A stretch of 64,000 nucleotides of DNA. Origin: Indolivaga macrotermitis (lineage in GTDB: Bacteria; Bacteroidota; Bacteroidia; Bacteroidales; Dysgonomonadaceae). The DNA lies in assembly GCF_900128985.1 (NCBI RefSeq), contig NZ_FQUC01000010.1, positions 62,001 to 126,000 of the forward strand, read 5' to 3'. Positions 33,124 to 42,210 of this stretch are shown piece after piece (position 1 is the first letter of the stretch; every line of letters starts with the position of its first letter). A model generated the notes under the pieces. That model was not told the origin of the DNA and made no database searches. It saw only the letters and a program-made list of their open reading frames with translations. Position numbers and translations under genes: made by a program.

Positions 33124-33626
33124 TTATTTGACAACAAATACTACGGTCATAAAAGAGTCATAGTCCGATTCGGCTTTGATGTCGTACGTCATCACGCCAT
33201 TATCATTGATCGACACATTCTCAAGCACATCGGTATCATAGCTTGTGATGTAATAATACAGGTCGGTGCGGCTCGTGAAATAGGGAATATTTACAGGTGC
33301 TGCCGGATTTTTAATAGGTGCTGTAAATTGTGTCATGTATTCATTGTACAAGTCTATTGTTTTGCCTGTGACAACAGCCGAAGCATCTACCGCAATGGTT
33401 GGCATATAGAAAAAACCGTTTTGAGCATCTTTTTGAGAAAGGCATACCCATGCCGGAGATGCAGCTGTACCGGCATTCTGTGCAATACATTTCAGCGTGG
33501 TATCATATACCAGGAGTCCCGGAGCCGGGCTGCCGATTGGTGAGGCGAACTGGTGTTTATGCCTACTTGAGCCTGTGTTGTAAATATCCCTATCAGGCAA
33601 AGCATTAAGAAGAAACATTTTTTCAT
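33124..33626 (-). pseudogene. Frameshifted 'VGIN' surface protein gene
   Basis: The ATG at 33626 opens a good signal peptide, MKKCFFLMLCLIGIFTTQAQ, and VGINTSSPH, but this frame then runs off family. The rest of the protein lies in a different frame, starting at the equivalent of IGSPAPGLLVYDTTLKC and running to FMTVVFVVK at 33124. Compared with the neighbour at 31028, the SSVLDI...MTTAQ module is missing at the junction, so an internal deletion whose length is not a multiple of three fits best. The second half aligns with that neighbour throughout (LYNEYMTQF with LYSVYNTGF, DLYYYITSY with QLYYYVTYA). It is the first gene of its operon. Confidence 0.7.
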
Positions 33627-33716
33627 TGTTATTACTATTTGAGTTGTTGTTTTCAGGGTTTGTATGCCCTTTCGTTGTTTTTATAATAAGAGGTTGTTTT
33701 GTGTTGAAATAATAAA

Positions 33717-33747
33717 GCAGCAAAGTGCATACACTGCACCCTGCTGC
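33717..33747 (-). other. Leader hairpin, copy 1
   Basis: In the minus-strand RNA a 13-base stem forms with a 5-base loop; two central pairs are G-U. In the plus-strand RNA those become A-C mismatches, so only the leftward transcript pairs fully. Identical in copy 2. Confidence 0.7.
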
Positions 33748-33932
33748 AATAGGCAGTTGGCTTATTGGTAAATGGTTGTCCGGGGTAGTTTTCGAACGAC
33801 AACAAAACAACAATGATTCTATCCGGTACAGCTTACCGAGCCAACTTATTTGGAAATGGATATATACGACGAAGTAAACGAAGGCATAAAAAAATGCTCC
33901 GTTATTTTGACACAATAGAAAATTTTGTTTAG

Positions 33933-34070
<138 letters not shown>

Positions 34071-34099
34071 TCAGAGATTGTAATAGGTTGTTTGTAGGG

Positions 34100-34129
34100 C
34101 AAATATAGCGAATGTTTTTAATTTAGCAA
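34100..34129 (-). promoter_or_regulatory. Promoter of surface-protein operon 1
   Basis: Minus strand TTG (34127-34129), 19 bases, TATATTTG (34100-34107): a full Bacteroidetes -33/-7 match. The 5' leader to the ATG at 33626 is about 465 bases. Confidence 0.7.
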
Positions 34130-34178
34130 TATTTTAAATAAGAGTATAGATTTTAGTCTATACCCTTATTCTTGTATA

Positions 34179-34982
34179 TTATTTTATCCTAAATGCTGTA
34201 ATGTTGCTAAAATTATTAGACATCCCGATATTTATAGTTAAGGGTATTGATCCAGCATAGTCCAGTTTACCCAATAACAGATTGTACTGTTTGGTTGTGT
34301 TTGAGTCATTTTTTATAGTCAGATTAGCTACTAGATTACCAACACCTCCAGCCCATGCTAAACCGGAGAAATATCTTTTTTCGGTAGTGGATGTTGAGTA
34401 ATCTTCTATGTCGGATGTTGAAGATAAAGTTCCGAGAGTTGAACTGTCGGCGAATGTGCTTTTAAACCAAGCTCTTTCTGTAGTACCGGTAGATACAACA
34501 TCAAATATGATCGTTACAAGTACAAGCCATCTGCCTGGAGGCAAGTCAAGAGTTATACCTGTATTTACAAATATAGAACTTGTTGTATGAGGTATGGATG
34601 TATTGACCGTACTGAATTGACCGAGAATAGCTATAGGGGTATAGTCTTTCCATAATCCTTTTCCTGTGTTATCTGAATATAAAATTCTATTTACTTGCTG
34701 TGCTCCATCATCGATGCGCAGTATAGAGCCGGTAGTCAGGCTTTCTAAATGGAATTTGGCTTGAGGGGTAATTGTGCCGATACCCACCTTACCATCTTTC
34801 GAAACAACAATATCGTCATCTGTAATACCAGAAGTCAGGCTACCAGATGTGTCATTATTTGCTTTAGGGTCAATATGTAAAATTAGATTGTTGCTAATTT
34901 GCTCTGTATTAATACCTATTTGACCGTATAAAGAGGTGTTTATTACAAGCAGAAAAATAAAAATATAATATAAATGTCTCAT
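34179..34982 (-). CDS. Secreted 'VGIN' surface protein B3
   Basis: 267 residues. Signal peptide ending near SLYG, then QIGINTEQISNNLILHIDPKANND. A middle module reads DDDIVVSKDGKVGIGTITPQAKFHLES and LRIDDGAQQVNRILYSDNTGKGLWKD; the C-terminal ~130 residues are a beta-rich domain centred on LPPGRWLVLVTIIFDV and ending NFSNITAFRIK. The same layout, especially the 'hxxGxWhhhhxh' strand and the ending, recurs in the next two genes, so these are tandem paralogs. Last gene of operon 2. Function unknown; surface exposure is inferred from the signal peptide and family style. Confidence 0.72.
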   Translation of the reverse strand: MRHLYYIFIFLLVINTSLYGQIGINTEQISNNLILHIDPKANNDTSGSLTSGITDDDIVVSKDGKVGIGTITPQAKFHLESLTTGSILRIDDGAQQVNRILYSDNTGKGLWKDYTPIAILGQFSTVNTSIPHTTSSIFVNTGITLDLPPGRWLVLVTIIFDVVSTGTTERAWFKSTFADSSTLGTLSSTSDIEDYSTSTTEKRYFSGLAWAGGVGNLVANLTIKNDSNTTKQYNLLLGKLDYAGSIPLTINIGMSNNFSNITAFRIK

Positions 34983-35002
34983 GAAAGTTTTAGATATTAA
35001 AG

Positions 35003-35812
35003 TTATTGTTCTATACGTAAGGCTATTACCCTATTTTGGGGATAGTCACTTGAGCCGAAATTTTTAATAAATGTAGTAGCTGTGGGTAGATTATGTGCTT
35101 CGGATGTGTTTGCGAACAAATAATAAGTTTTATCTCCTGAACTTTGATTTTGTATAATGTGTATTCCATTAAATAGTGTTGGGGTATTTTCGTAGAAATA
35201 ATCGGCAGTATAACGTCCTGTTATATTATCAGTGGAGACACTTGCTGTAGTTTGAGAATCGCAAAATATAAAATTTAGCCAGCAGGCATTATTATAGTTA
35301 TTACCGGTAGCTGTAGTTTCGCCGACAAGATTCGTGAATATAACCCATGTACCTACTGACAATGTTATATTGATATTGAAATATGTTTTTAGGCTATTTT
35401 CTATTGTATTACTGATGCCTACTTTGGGTAATATTCCTTCTACTGTTTCCATTTCGCCCGGAAAGCGCCATGTTCCCAAACCATTTACGTCGGATACTAA
35501 TACTTTGTATTCCAGTTCGTTCCCATCTTCGATTTGTATTGCCGTCTGAGGTTGTGTCACTCCGGTTTCCTTAGAGCTGATATCCAAACGTTTTACCGGT
35601 GTTATGTGTCCTAATGCGATTAAACCGTTTGCGTTGATAAAGACATCATTTGCTGCTTGTGATGCAGAAGGTAATCCGCTTGCATTATTATCAGCTCCTC
35701 CGTCGATATGCAATGTTCCCTGCTGAGCATTTAATGCATTAATCCCCACTTGAGAATGGGCATAAGAGAAACTATTTGCCACTATAATTGATATAAAAAT
35801 TAATTTTTTCAT
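35003..35812 (-). CDS. Secreted 'VGIN' surface protein B2
   Basis: 269 residues from the Met that begins a clean signal peptide (MKKLIFISIIVANSFSYAHS); nine more codons are open upstream. Mature start QVGINALNAQQGTLHIDGGADNN, then NDVFINANGLIALGHITPVKRLDIS, QIEDGNELEYKVLVSDVNGLGTWRF, and a C-terminal beta domain centred on LSVGTWVIFTNLVGE, ending PQNRVIALRIEQ. It is paralogous to its neighbours on both sides. The middle block (…GLGTWRF) corresponds to GKGLWKD and SGDATWKT in the others. Second gene of operon 2, 30 bases after the first. Confidence 0.72.
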   Translation of the reverse strand: MKKLIFISIIVANSFSYAHSQVGINALNAQQGTLHIDGGADNNASGLPSASQAANDVFINANGLIALGHITPVKRLDISSKETGVTQPQTAIQIEDGNELEYKVLVSDVNGLGTWRFPGEMETVEGILPKVGISNTIENSLKTYFNINITLSVGTWVIFTNLVGETTATGNNYNNACWLNFIFCDSQTTASVSTDNITGRYTADYFYENTPTLFNGIHIIQNQSSGDKTYYLFANTSEAHNLPTATTFIKNFGSSDYPQNRVIALRIEQ

Positions 35813-35842
35813 TTGTCTTGTTTTACTTTTAGTATACATTGT

Positions 35843-36646
35843 TTATGGAATACGGAATGCAGAAACACTATCTTCACCGTATCCCATTCCTATGCTGTAA
35901 TAAATGGTTCCTGCTGTACCTCCTGATAGATTCGTGATGTCTCCAACCATTATGTAATAAGTTTTTGAAGCGAGAGTGTTTTTTATGACTAATTTGCCTA
36001 CCATATTGCCGGCAGGTCCGCCAACCCATAATATGTTTTTGGCGACTGGTGAACTTTCGAGGTCAGAACTGGCAACAGCTGAGAGGTTTCCCGATGTTTG
36101 CGCATCGGATAATGTTGTGCAAATAGTTGAGATATGAGGTTCGAAAATAGTATGGGAAGTCGTTGCGTGTAAGATGATAGAGACAACCCATCTGCCTTCT
36201 GTCAGGTTTATTTGAGCACCTGTCGAATTATATATTGGGTTGTTACCTCCTTTTCCTGCAGGAAGTGTGAGGTCGACTCCGGTTCCCCTTGTCCAGTATT
36301 TTCCGGATAAAGTAGAAATAGTTTTCCATGTAGCGTCTCCCGAAGTATTTTCAGAAGTCAGAACCTTGCCTTCTCCTTGATTTCCGTCTTTTAGTATAAA
36401 TCCGGGAATAGGGTTATTCACGGTTCCTTCGGTTTTGATGTGTAATCTGCTATCAGGCATTGTTCCGATACCTAAATAACCTCTGTTTGTTACAATTACA
36501 TCATCCTCGTAGCCCGAAAGTGTTGTTGTGTTTTCTTGGGGGTCGATGTGCAATATGCCTTGGGGACTTTGTGTGTTGATTCCTACCTGTGCATGGGATA
36601 ATCCGAACGAGAATATACCCAGCAGAAGCAAACATTTCTTTTTCAT
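35843..36646 (-). CDS. Secreted 'VGIN' surface protein B1
   Basis: 267 residues from the ATG at 36646, which opens the signal peptide MKKKCLLLLGIFSFGLSHA and QVGINTQSPQGILHIDPQEN. Next come DDVIVTNRGYLGIGTMPDSRLHIK and LTSENTSGDATWKT, then the beta domain with LTEGRWVVSIILHATT, ending EDSVSAFRIP. The frame stays open upstream for 109 more codons to a TTG at 36973 and carries the stretch that is duplicated at 33713-33915; that extension would bury the signal peptide, so I take it as leader. It can be joined to the upstream reading frame only at other tract lengths. First gene of operon 2. Confidence 0.75.
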   Translation of the reverse strand: MKKKCLLLLGIFSFGLSHAQVGINTQSPQGILHIDPQENTTTLSGYEDDVIVTNRGYLGIGTMPDSRLHIKTEGTVNNPIPGFILKDGNQGEGKVLTSENTSGDATWKTISTLSGKYWTRGTGVDLTLPAGKGGNNPIYNSTGAQINLTEGRWVVSIILHATTSHTIFEPHISTICTTLSDAQTSGNLSAVASSDLESSPVAKNILWVGGPAGNMVGKLVIKNTLASKTYYIMVGDITNLSGGTAGTIYYSIGMGYGEDSVSAFRIP

Positions 36647-36668
36647 TGTCATTTCAATTTGAGTTGTT

Positions 36669-36710
36669 AGGGCCTCAGACCCTCTTGTTGTTTTTAAGGT
36701 CACAGACCTT
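36669..36710 (-). promoter_or_regulatory. Two tandem short palindromes in the leader of operon 2
   Basis: Minus strand AAGGTCTGTGACCTT (36696-36710) and AGGGTCTGAGGCCCT (36669-36683), 27 bases apart, just before the ATG at 36646. They belong to the palindrome family seen at 7120 and 62311. Confidence 0.5.
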
Positions 36711-36774
36711 TTTGTTGTTTCTATAAAGAGTTGTTGATTTTCAGCACAGAATTTATTGATCATTTGAAAGTAAA

Positions 36775-36805
36775 GCAGCAAAGTGCATACACTGCACCCT
36801 GCTGC
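36775..36805 (-). other. Leader hairpin, copy 2
   Basis: Same 13-base stem and 5-base loop as at 33717-33747, with no change between copies. Confidence 0.7.
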
Positions 36806-36986
36806 AATAGGCAGTTGGCTTATTGGTAAATGGTTATCCGGAGTAGTTTTCGAACGACAACAAAACAACAATGATTCTATCCGGTACAGCTTACCGAACC
36901 AACTTATTTGGAAATGGATATATACGACGAAGTACACGAAGGCATAAAAAAATGCTCCGTTATTTTGACACAATAGAAAATTTTGT

Positions 36987-37130
<144 letters not shown>

Positions 37131-37159
37131 TCAGAGATTGTAATAGATTGTTTGTAGGG

Positions 37160-37188
37160 CAAATATAGTTAATAATTTTATAAATCAA
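37160..37188 (-). promoter_or_regulatory. Promoter of surface-protein operon 2
   Basis: Minus strand TTG (37186-37188), 18 bases, TATATTTG (37160-37167). The -33 side lies outside the duplicated block and differs from copy 1. Confidence 0.65.
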
Positions 37189-37264
37189 GAATTAAGCTTT
37201 TTTTGAAGCGGGCTATCTTCTCTGTAAATTAATATTACTACCCTGAAAAAGCGACTGCATCCGT

Positions 37265-37312
37265 TACCGCCCACCGGCATGTGTATATATATACACATGC
37301 CGGTGGGCGGTA
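37265..37312. repeat. Perfect 48-base palindrome
   Basis: The 24 bases from 37265 are followed by their exact reverse complement. The arms carry TACCGCCCACCGGCATG, far richer in GC than the surroundings, and the centre is alternating TA. Short outer arms CCGT and ACGG extend it. It could form a cruciform or a very stable RNA hairpin on either strand; it lies between divergent transcription units. Confidence 0.95.
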
Positions 37313-37411
37313 GACTACGGCTTGCAGGATATTTATAGACGGTTATATGTTCTAAATGTATTATCATGCTAATTATTAGATGGATATGTCTTTTTATGGA
37401 CTGCGCTTATT

Positions 37412-37470
37412 ACCGTCATTGAACCGTTATCTACCGTTCGCCGGTAAGGACGGTTAAAAATGTTCCGTTA
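37412..37470 (+). promoter_or_regulatory. Helically phased ACCGTT repeats upstream of the outer-membrane gene
   Basis: ACCGTC at 37412, ACCGTT at 37423 and 37433, with inverted AACCGT at 37450-37455: spacing of 10-11 bases, as for a regulator binding one face of DNA. The regulator is unknown. Confidence 0.35.
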
Positions 37471-37574
37471 AGACTAAATAAGACTTCGTAAGCAAGTGTT
37501 AACCCATTTTGAAAAGTATGTTTTTCATCTTTGTTGCATAAAGTTATGAAAACAATAAACAAACATATAATAAT

Positions 37575-39869
37575 ATGAAAACTCTAATCTCTTTTATCTT
37601 AGCTTTTGTAATTGCCTCAATGGGATTATACGGGCAAACTATTAAAGGGCGGGTTGTAGATAATGCAAACAATCCTGTCGATTATGCTACTATTGTACAA
37701 CAAACCCCCGATTCGGTATATCTGGCTTCTACCATGACCGATACATTGGGCTACTTTTCCCTGCCTCCGGCTTCTGTACCTTATCGTTTGATTGTTCAAC
37801 ATCTTCTGTATGATACTAAGGTAGTGACAGTAGATACTCCCGATGTTGGTGTTATCACATTAGACGACCGCTCACATGCACTGGGCGAAGTAACCGTTCG
37901 GGGATACCGTCCGGCAGTGGCGGTCGAGAACGGTAAGTTGTCGTACGATATGCCACGCTTACTCGAAGGTAAAGTTGTGAGTAATGCTTATGAATCGTTG
38001 CTTGAGCTACCTGGCGTAAGGGAACAAGACGGGCGTCTTGTGCTGGCGGGAGCCAATAGCCTGACTGTTATTCTCAATGGTAAGCCTACTACTATGACTG
38101 TGGAGCAATTAACTGAAATGCTGAAGAATACACCCCAATCGAGGATACTCAAAGCCGAAGTTATGTATAGCGCGCCTCCACAGTATCATGTGCGCGGAGC
38201 TGCTATCAATCTGGTTTTAGATGGTGGTACATCGGAACATCCGTCGTGGCAGGGACAGGTAAATACTTCTTATACACAACGTACATACGACCGTGCTAAT
38301 CTGGGCGCGACACTGATGTATTCGTCGTTCAGATTTTCGGCAGACCTGATGTATTCGTTTACAAACGGACAAAGTACGAATAGTATGGAATTGTACTCAA
38401 ATCATTTATTGGATGGAACGGTTTATGATATCGAGCAATTTAACCGGATGAAAAGCCATGTGCAGATACATAATATTCGTTTGGGTACTGAGTATAAGCT
38501 TTCCGAAAACGATAAACTCAGCTTCACTTATACTTCGCAATTGATTCCGTCATATACAGGCACACAACGGTCGAATGGTACATACTCTAATTCGGTAAAC
38601 CGGAAAACAAATGACAGTCCAGAGCAGATGCACAATATGGCATTGTCTTATTCTTCGGGATTTGGCTTGACTACGGGTGTCGATTATACTTATTATACCG
38701 ATAAGACGATGCAGGACTTTGATGATGTCAGAGGCTCCGAAAACGAGCAATTCATGTCACATTCGTCTCAGGAAATAAACCGCCTGAAACTGTATGCCGA
38801 CCAGAACCATAGCCTTGCTAAGGACTGGACCCTGAATTACGGGGGTGCTTTTACTTATGCATCGGATAAAAGCGGCCAGACTTATACAACTGTAACCGGA
38901 ACCGATATTTCGGACAGAAATACAAGTGGTAGCCTGCGTGAATATACATACAATCTGTATGTCGGCTTTGAGAAAAAACTGACCGAGAAACTTTCTCTCT
39001 CGGCGTCATTGTCGGGCGAATATTATAAAATGGGTGATTTTGACCAATGGTCGCTGTTCCCTTCGCTGGAAGCTACTTACGTGATGGCGCCCGAGCATAT
39101 TCTTCAACTGTCGGTATCATCTGATAAGGATTATCCGAGTTACTGGGAAATGCAAGGAGCAATAAGTTATCTGAATGGCTATACCGAAATTCACGGAAAT
39201 CCATCGTTGCATCCTTCTAACGATTATACTGCACAGTTGAGCTATATCTTCAGAAGTAAATATGTGCTGACACTTTATGGTTCGCATTCCGACAACTATT
39301 TTGTACAGCTTCCTTACCAGTCGCCCGATCGTTTGGCATTAATATATAAAACAATGAATTTTGATTTTAAGCAGGATTTCGGAGCTAATCTTACATTACC
39401 TTTTGCAGTTGGCGACCGTGTAAGTTCACGCCTGACCGTTATCGGAATGTATAACCGGGCAAAGAGTACACGTTTTCATGACCTTTCGTTCGACAATAGT
39501 AAGTGGATAATGTATACATCTCTGAGTAATACATTCAATATTTCGAACAAGCCGAATATAAAAGCCGAGTTGTCGGGAGCATATATTAGCCCGTCGATAC
39601 AAGGTCCCGGAAGTATTTCGGAACTTTGGAAAGTTGATGCCGGACTCAAATGGGTATTTGCTAATGACAAAGCCGAACTTGGACTGAAAGCTGTTGATAT
39701 ATTCGATACATGGTCTCCCGAAATGCGTTTGAAATATGCAACTCAGGATATAAAGATGAATGTGCAACAAGATTCGAGAGCTTTAACCTTGTCATTCACC
39801 TACAAATTTGGTGGATATAAGAATAAGGAACGGAAGAGCGTCGATACATCCCGTTTCGGACAACAATAA
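37575..39869 (+). CDS. Outer-membrane beta-barrel protein (TonB-receptor-like, OMP_b-brl_3 type)
   Basis: 764 residues. Signal peptide MKTLISFILAFVIASMGLYG; residues ~22-100 are a carboxypeptidase-regulatory-like beta domain (IKGRVVDNANNPVDYATIVQ, DTLGYFSLPP); residues ~110-220 resemble a plug (GEVTVRGYRPAVAVENGKLSYDM, LLELPGVREQDGRLVLAGANSLTVILNGKPTTMTVEQL); the remainder is a barrel of many amphipathic strands ending in ALTLSFTYKFGG. This is the outer-membrane beta-barrel family common in Bacteroidetes, smaller than SusC. No partner lipoprotein is nearby. It is divergent from the surface-protein operon and convergent with the SusC-like pair. Substrate unknown. Confidence 0.88.
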   Translation: MKTLISFILAFVIASMGLYGQTIKGRVVDNANNPVDYATIVQQTPDSVYLASTMTDTLGYFSLPPASVPYRLIVQHLLYDTKVVTVDTPDVGVITLDDRSHALGEVTVRGYRPAVAVENGKLSYDMPRLLEGKVVSNAYESLLELPGVREQDGRLVLAGANSLTVILNGKPTTMTVEQLTEMLKNTPQSRILKAEVMYSAPPQYHVRGAAINLVLDGGTSEHPSWQGQVNTSYTQRTYDRANLGATLMYSSFRFSADLMYSFTNGQSTNSMELYSNHLLDGTVYDIEQFNRMKSHVQIHNIRLGTEYKLSENDKLSFTYTSQLIPSYTGTQRSNGTYSNSVNRKTNDSPEQMHNMALSYSSGFGLTTGVDYTYYTDKTMQDFDDVRGSENEQFMSHSSQEINRLKLYADQNHSLAKDWTLNYGGAFTYASDKSGQTYTTVTGTDISDRNTSGSLREYTYNLYVGFEKKLTEKLSLSASLSGEYYKMGDFDQWSLFPSLEATYVMAPEHILQLSVSSDKDYPSYWEMQGAISYLNGYTEIHGNPSLHPSNDYTAQLSYIFRSKYVLTLYGSHSDNYFVQLPYQSPDRLALIYKTMNFDFKQDFGANLTLPFAVGDRVSSRLTVIGMYNRAKSTRFHDLSFDNSKWIMYTSLSNTFNISNKPNIKAELSGAYISPSIQGPGSISELWKVDAGLKWVFANDKAELGLKAVDIFDTWSPEMRLKYATQDIKMNVQQDSRALTLSFTYKFGGYKNKERKSVDTSRFGQQ

Positions 39870-39878
39870 ATAAGCATA

Positions 39879-42179
39879 TTATAACGAAACATTTATTCCA
39901 ACACTGATAGCCCTGTTGAAGGGTAACAAATAGAGCGGGTCATACGATCCGCTTTTGTTATCGGTATTCACTTTGGTAAACAGGTTTTCGGCATTCAAAT
40001 AGAGCCGGATTTGAGGTTTGCTATTGTATCTGTCTTTAAGCATGTAAGATACATTGAGCATTTTCAGTCCGTAGTAATCTGTTTTTGTTTCGTTGCCGTA
40101 AGTATAGCCTGTTTTTAGGTCTGATGCTCCATGAAACAGCATTGCGAAATAAAATTTTTGATGCAGCTGGAATTTTGAATGAAAATTGTAGATATTCTGG
40201 GGGGTATTATATTCCCCGAGAATCGGGTGCGAATCATTATCCGCTGATATTGGGGTGTGTCTGATTGCCTGATTGTTCCGGGTATAGTTGGCTTGAAAAT
40301 AAAGAGATATTTTATTTTTATTTATAGGCATGTAACTGGCCGAAAAATCCCATCCCCGGTTGATTAACTGGGTATTGCCCGATGTTATCATTACGCCTGC
40401 CGCAGAAGGTACTACTTCGAGCAGATTATATGTCTTCTTATAAAAGTAATCAGCAGTTATATAAATAGAATTATTCCTTTTTAAAGTTAAGTCAATACCT
40501 GCATTGCGTTGGTCGGTTATGATCCATCGGAGGTTAGAGTAAATATCCTTATCGTCACCGAATGGAGAAATAGCTCTGGTGCTCCCTGTACGTCCCCATG
40601 CTACTTTAGGTCGTAACCGGTAGAAGAATTCCGAATACACCCAATCCTCTCGCATTATATCCCATCCTGCTGAGAGAGCCGGAAGGTTTGCCGAGCTTTT
40701 ATCCGGCTTTAGTTTTGATGATTCGCTGTGCCGGATACTTGCGGTGAGAGTGCGTGCACCATTCTTATAATTGTAATCGGCCTGTGCCGATAAGGTATTT
40801 ATTATCTCCTTGCCGGTTGTATACCGATTATCTCCTGAAAGGTCTGTACTAAGCGGACGTAGGCGGTCTTGGGTATGTATATAACCACCTGTCAGATTAA
40901 TATTGTGGTTGTATATATAGATGGAATGACCTATCGTATTATCCCACATCAGGCGTTGAGAGCGTCCGTTGTATACTGAGCGATAGTCATAATCGGGATT
41001 GTACACACTGTAATAGTTATATCCGGCAGAGGCAAGGGTTTTGTCGGATGAGTCTATATAATCGTACGATAAAAGCGATCTTAGATGGATTTTGTTCCAC
41101 GGGCGTACTTCGAGTGTTGTGGCAGAGTAAATGCGGTCGGTCGGTTTGTGGTCGATGATATTTGCTCCGGTCGATGATTCTGTGGAAGAATTATCAGGAT
41201 TGTAATCATATATTATACCATCGCGTTCCGAGTAGCGGTTATAAAAGAGCTGCTGGCTGATTTTTGCATATTGGTGAAGAAAAAATTCTCCGTTGACTTG
41301 AGCTTTTAGCTGACTGTCGTTAGATGATCTGATCGTGTTTTCGGTGTTGTCATACGAAACCGAGGCATTTAGGTTTACTCTCGAAAACCTATGCGAACTT
41401 CTGATATGGTAATGTTGAGTAAACCCTGTCCGCAAATGTTCGTCATACCTCTTTTTATCGAGTCTCGGAAACATTACAGAAGCCTGTTGTAGACCTATCC
41501 AAGTGTCTGCCTCGAGTGGACTGTTTTCGTAATAATCTTTCCGTGTGGTGATATGTACTACACCTCCGGATGCTATGCCCGTTCCGAATACCGATGATGA
41601 TGCAACATCGGAAGTGATCCGGTAACTTCTTACATCGGCAGGATTAAACGGTGCATTCGGGACACCGTCTACTACGTATAAAACCTCACCTCCGGCTATA
41701 TTACTACCTCCCCTGATATTGCTACCTGAGAACGGATTGTAATATATCCCCCTGCTGAATCCTTGGAGGAGGCTTTCTTCGTTGTTGGGGCGTCCTGAGA
41801 ATTGAGTACCTACCCAGGATAGGCTTGTCGACATGTCGCTCTGTGAACTTTCTTTTGTGTAAATATATACCGGATGACTACAGATTATCTCGTTTTCTTC
41901 CAGAGTAACATTGATGCGCTTTTTTCCGTTTATTTCTATCGTCTGGCTTTTAAACCCTACATAGCTAAATTCTAATATGCCGTTTAAAGGTGCGGATATT
42001 TTATAGTCACCGTCAATGTCAGCCATAGTGCCGTTAGGTGTACCTTTTAAAATCACAGAACATCCGATAAGGGGTTCTCCTTCTTTGTCTTTTACTATTC
42101 CGGTAACTGTAATCATGTCAGTCTGTGCATACAGGTTCATATGCCCAAATAAAATAAGTATGCAGATAAGGTATTTCAT
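39879..42179 (-). CDS. SusC-like TonB-dependent receptor, copy 1
   Basis: 766 residues. Signal peptide MKYLICILILFGHMNLYA, an N-terminal carboxypeptidase-like domain (VTGIVKDKEGEPLIGCSVILKG, DIDGDYKISAPLNGILEFSYVGF), then a plug with FSGSNIRGGSNIAGGEVLYVVDGVPNAPFNPADVRSYRI and GIASGGVVHITTRKD, where the RGGSxxxxxxxLYVVDGVP block is the SusC signature. The barrel ends in NRAISVGINVSL. It is shorter than usual SusC (about 1000 residues). It closely matches the gene at 42211, 31 bases upstream, and neither has a SusD partner. Likely outer-membrane import of an unidentified ligand. Confidence 0.9.
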   Translation of the reverse strand: MKYLICILILFGHMNLYAQTDMITVTGIVKDKEGEPLIGCSVILKGTPNGTMADIDGDYKISAPLNGILEFSYVGFKSQTIEINGKKRINVTLEENEIICSHPVYIYTKESSQSDMSTSLSWVGTQFSGRPNNEESLLQGFSRGIYYNPFSGSNIRGGSNIAGGEVLYVVDGVPNAPFNPADVRSYRITSDVASSSVFGTGIASGGVVHITTRKDYYENSPLEADTWIGLQQASVMFPRLDKKRYDEHLRTGFTQHYHIRSSHRFSRVNLNASVSYDNTENTIRSSNDSQLKAQVNGEFFLHQYAKISQQLFYNRYSERDGIIYDYNPDNSSTESSTGANIIDHKPTDRIYSATTLEVRPWNKIHLRSLLSYDYIDSSDKTLASAGYNYYSVYNPDYDYRSVYNGRSQRLMWDNTIGHSIYIYNHNINLTGGYIHTQDRLRPLSTDLSGDNRYTTGKEIINTLSAQADYNYKNGARTLTASIRHSESSKLKPDKSSANLPALSAGWDIMREDWVYSEFFYRLRPKVAWGRTGSTRAISPFGDDKDIYSNLRWIITDQRNAGIDLTLKRNNSIYITADYFYKKTYNLLEVVPSAAGVMITSGNTQLINRGWDFSASYMPINKNKISLYFQANYTRNNQAIRHTPISADNDSHPILGEYNTPQNIYNFHSKFQLHQKFYFAMLFHGASDLKTGYTYGNETKTDYYGLKMLNVSYMLKDRYNSKPQIRLYLNAENLFTKVNTDNKSGSYDPLYLLPFNRAISVGINVSL

Positions 42180-42210
42180 GATGGAAGGGTGTTGTTTTAT
42201 TACTTTAATC

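Noticed and set aside
33124-33915. 263-codon open frame starting at a TTG and running through the duplicated leader into the surface protein sequence
   Set aside because: It joins untranslated leader to the second half of a frameshifted gene only because the frames coincide; the real signal peptide is in another frame.
36647-36973. N-terminal extension of surface protein B1 from a TTG start
   Set aside because: It would place ~109 residues before a good signal peptide. The frame stays open in both copies, so it is kept only as a possible fused product.
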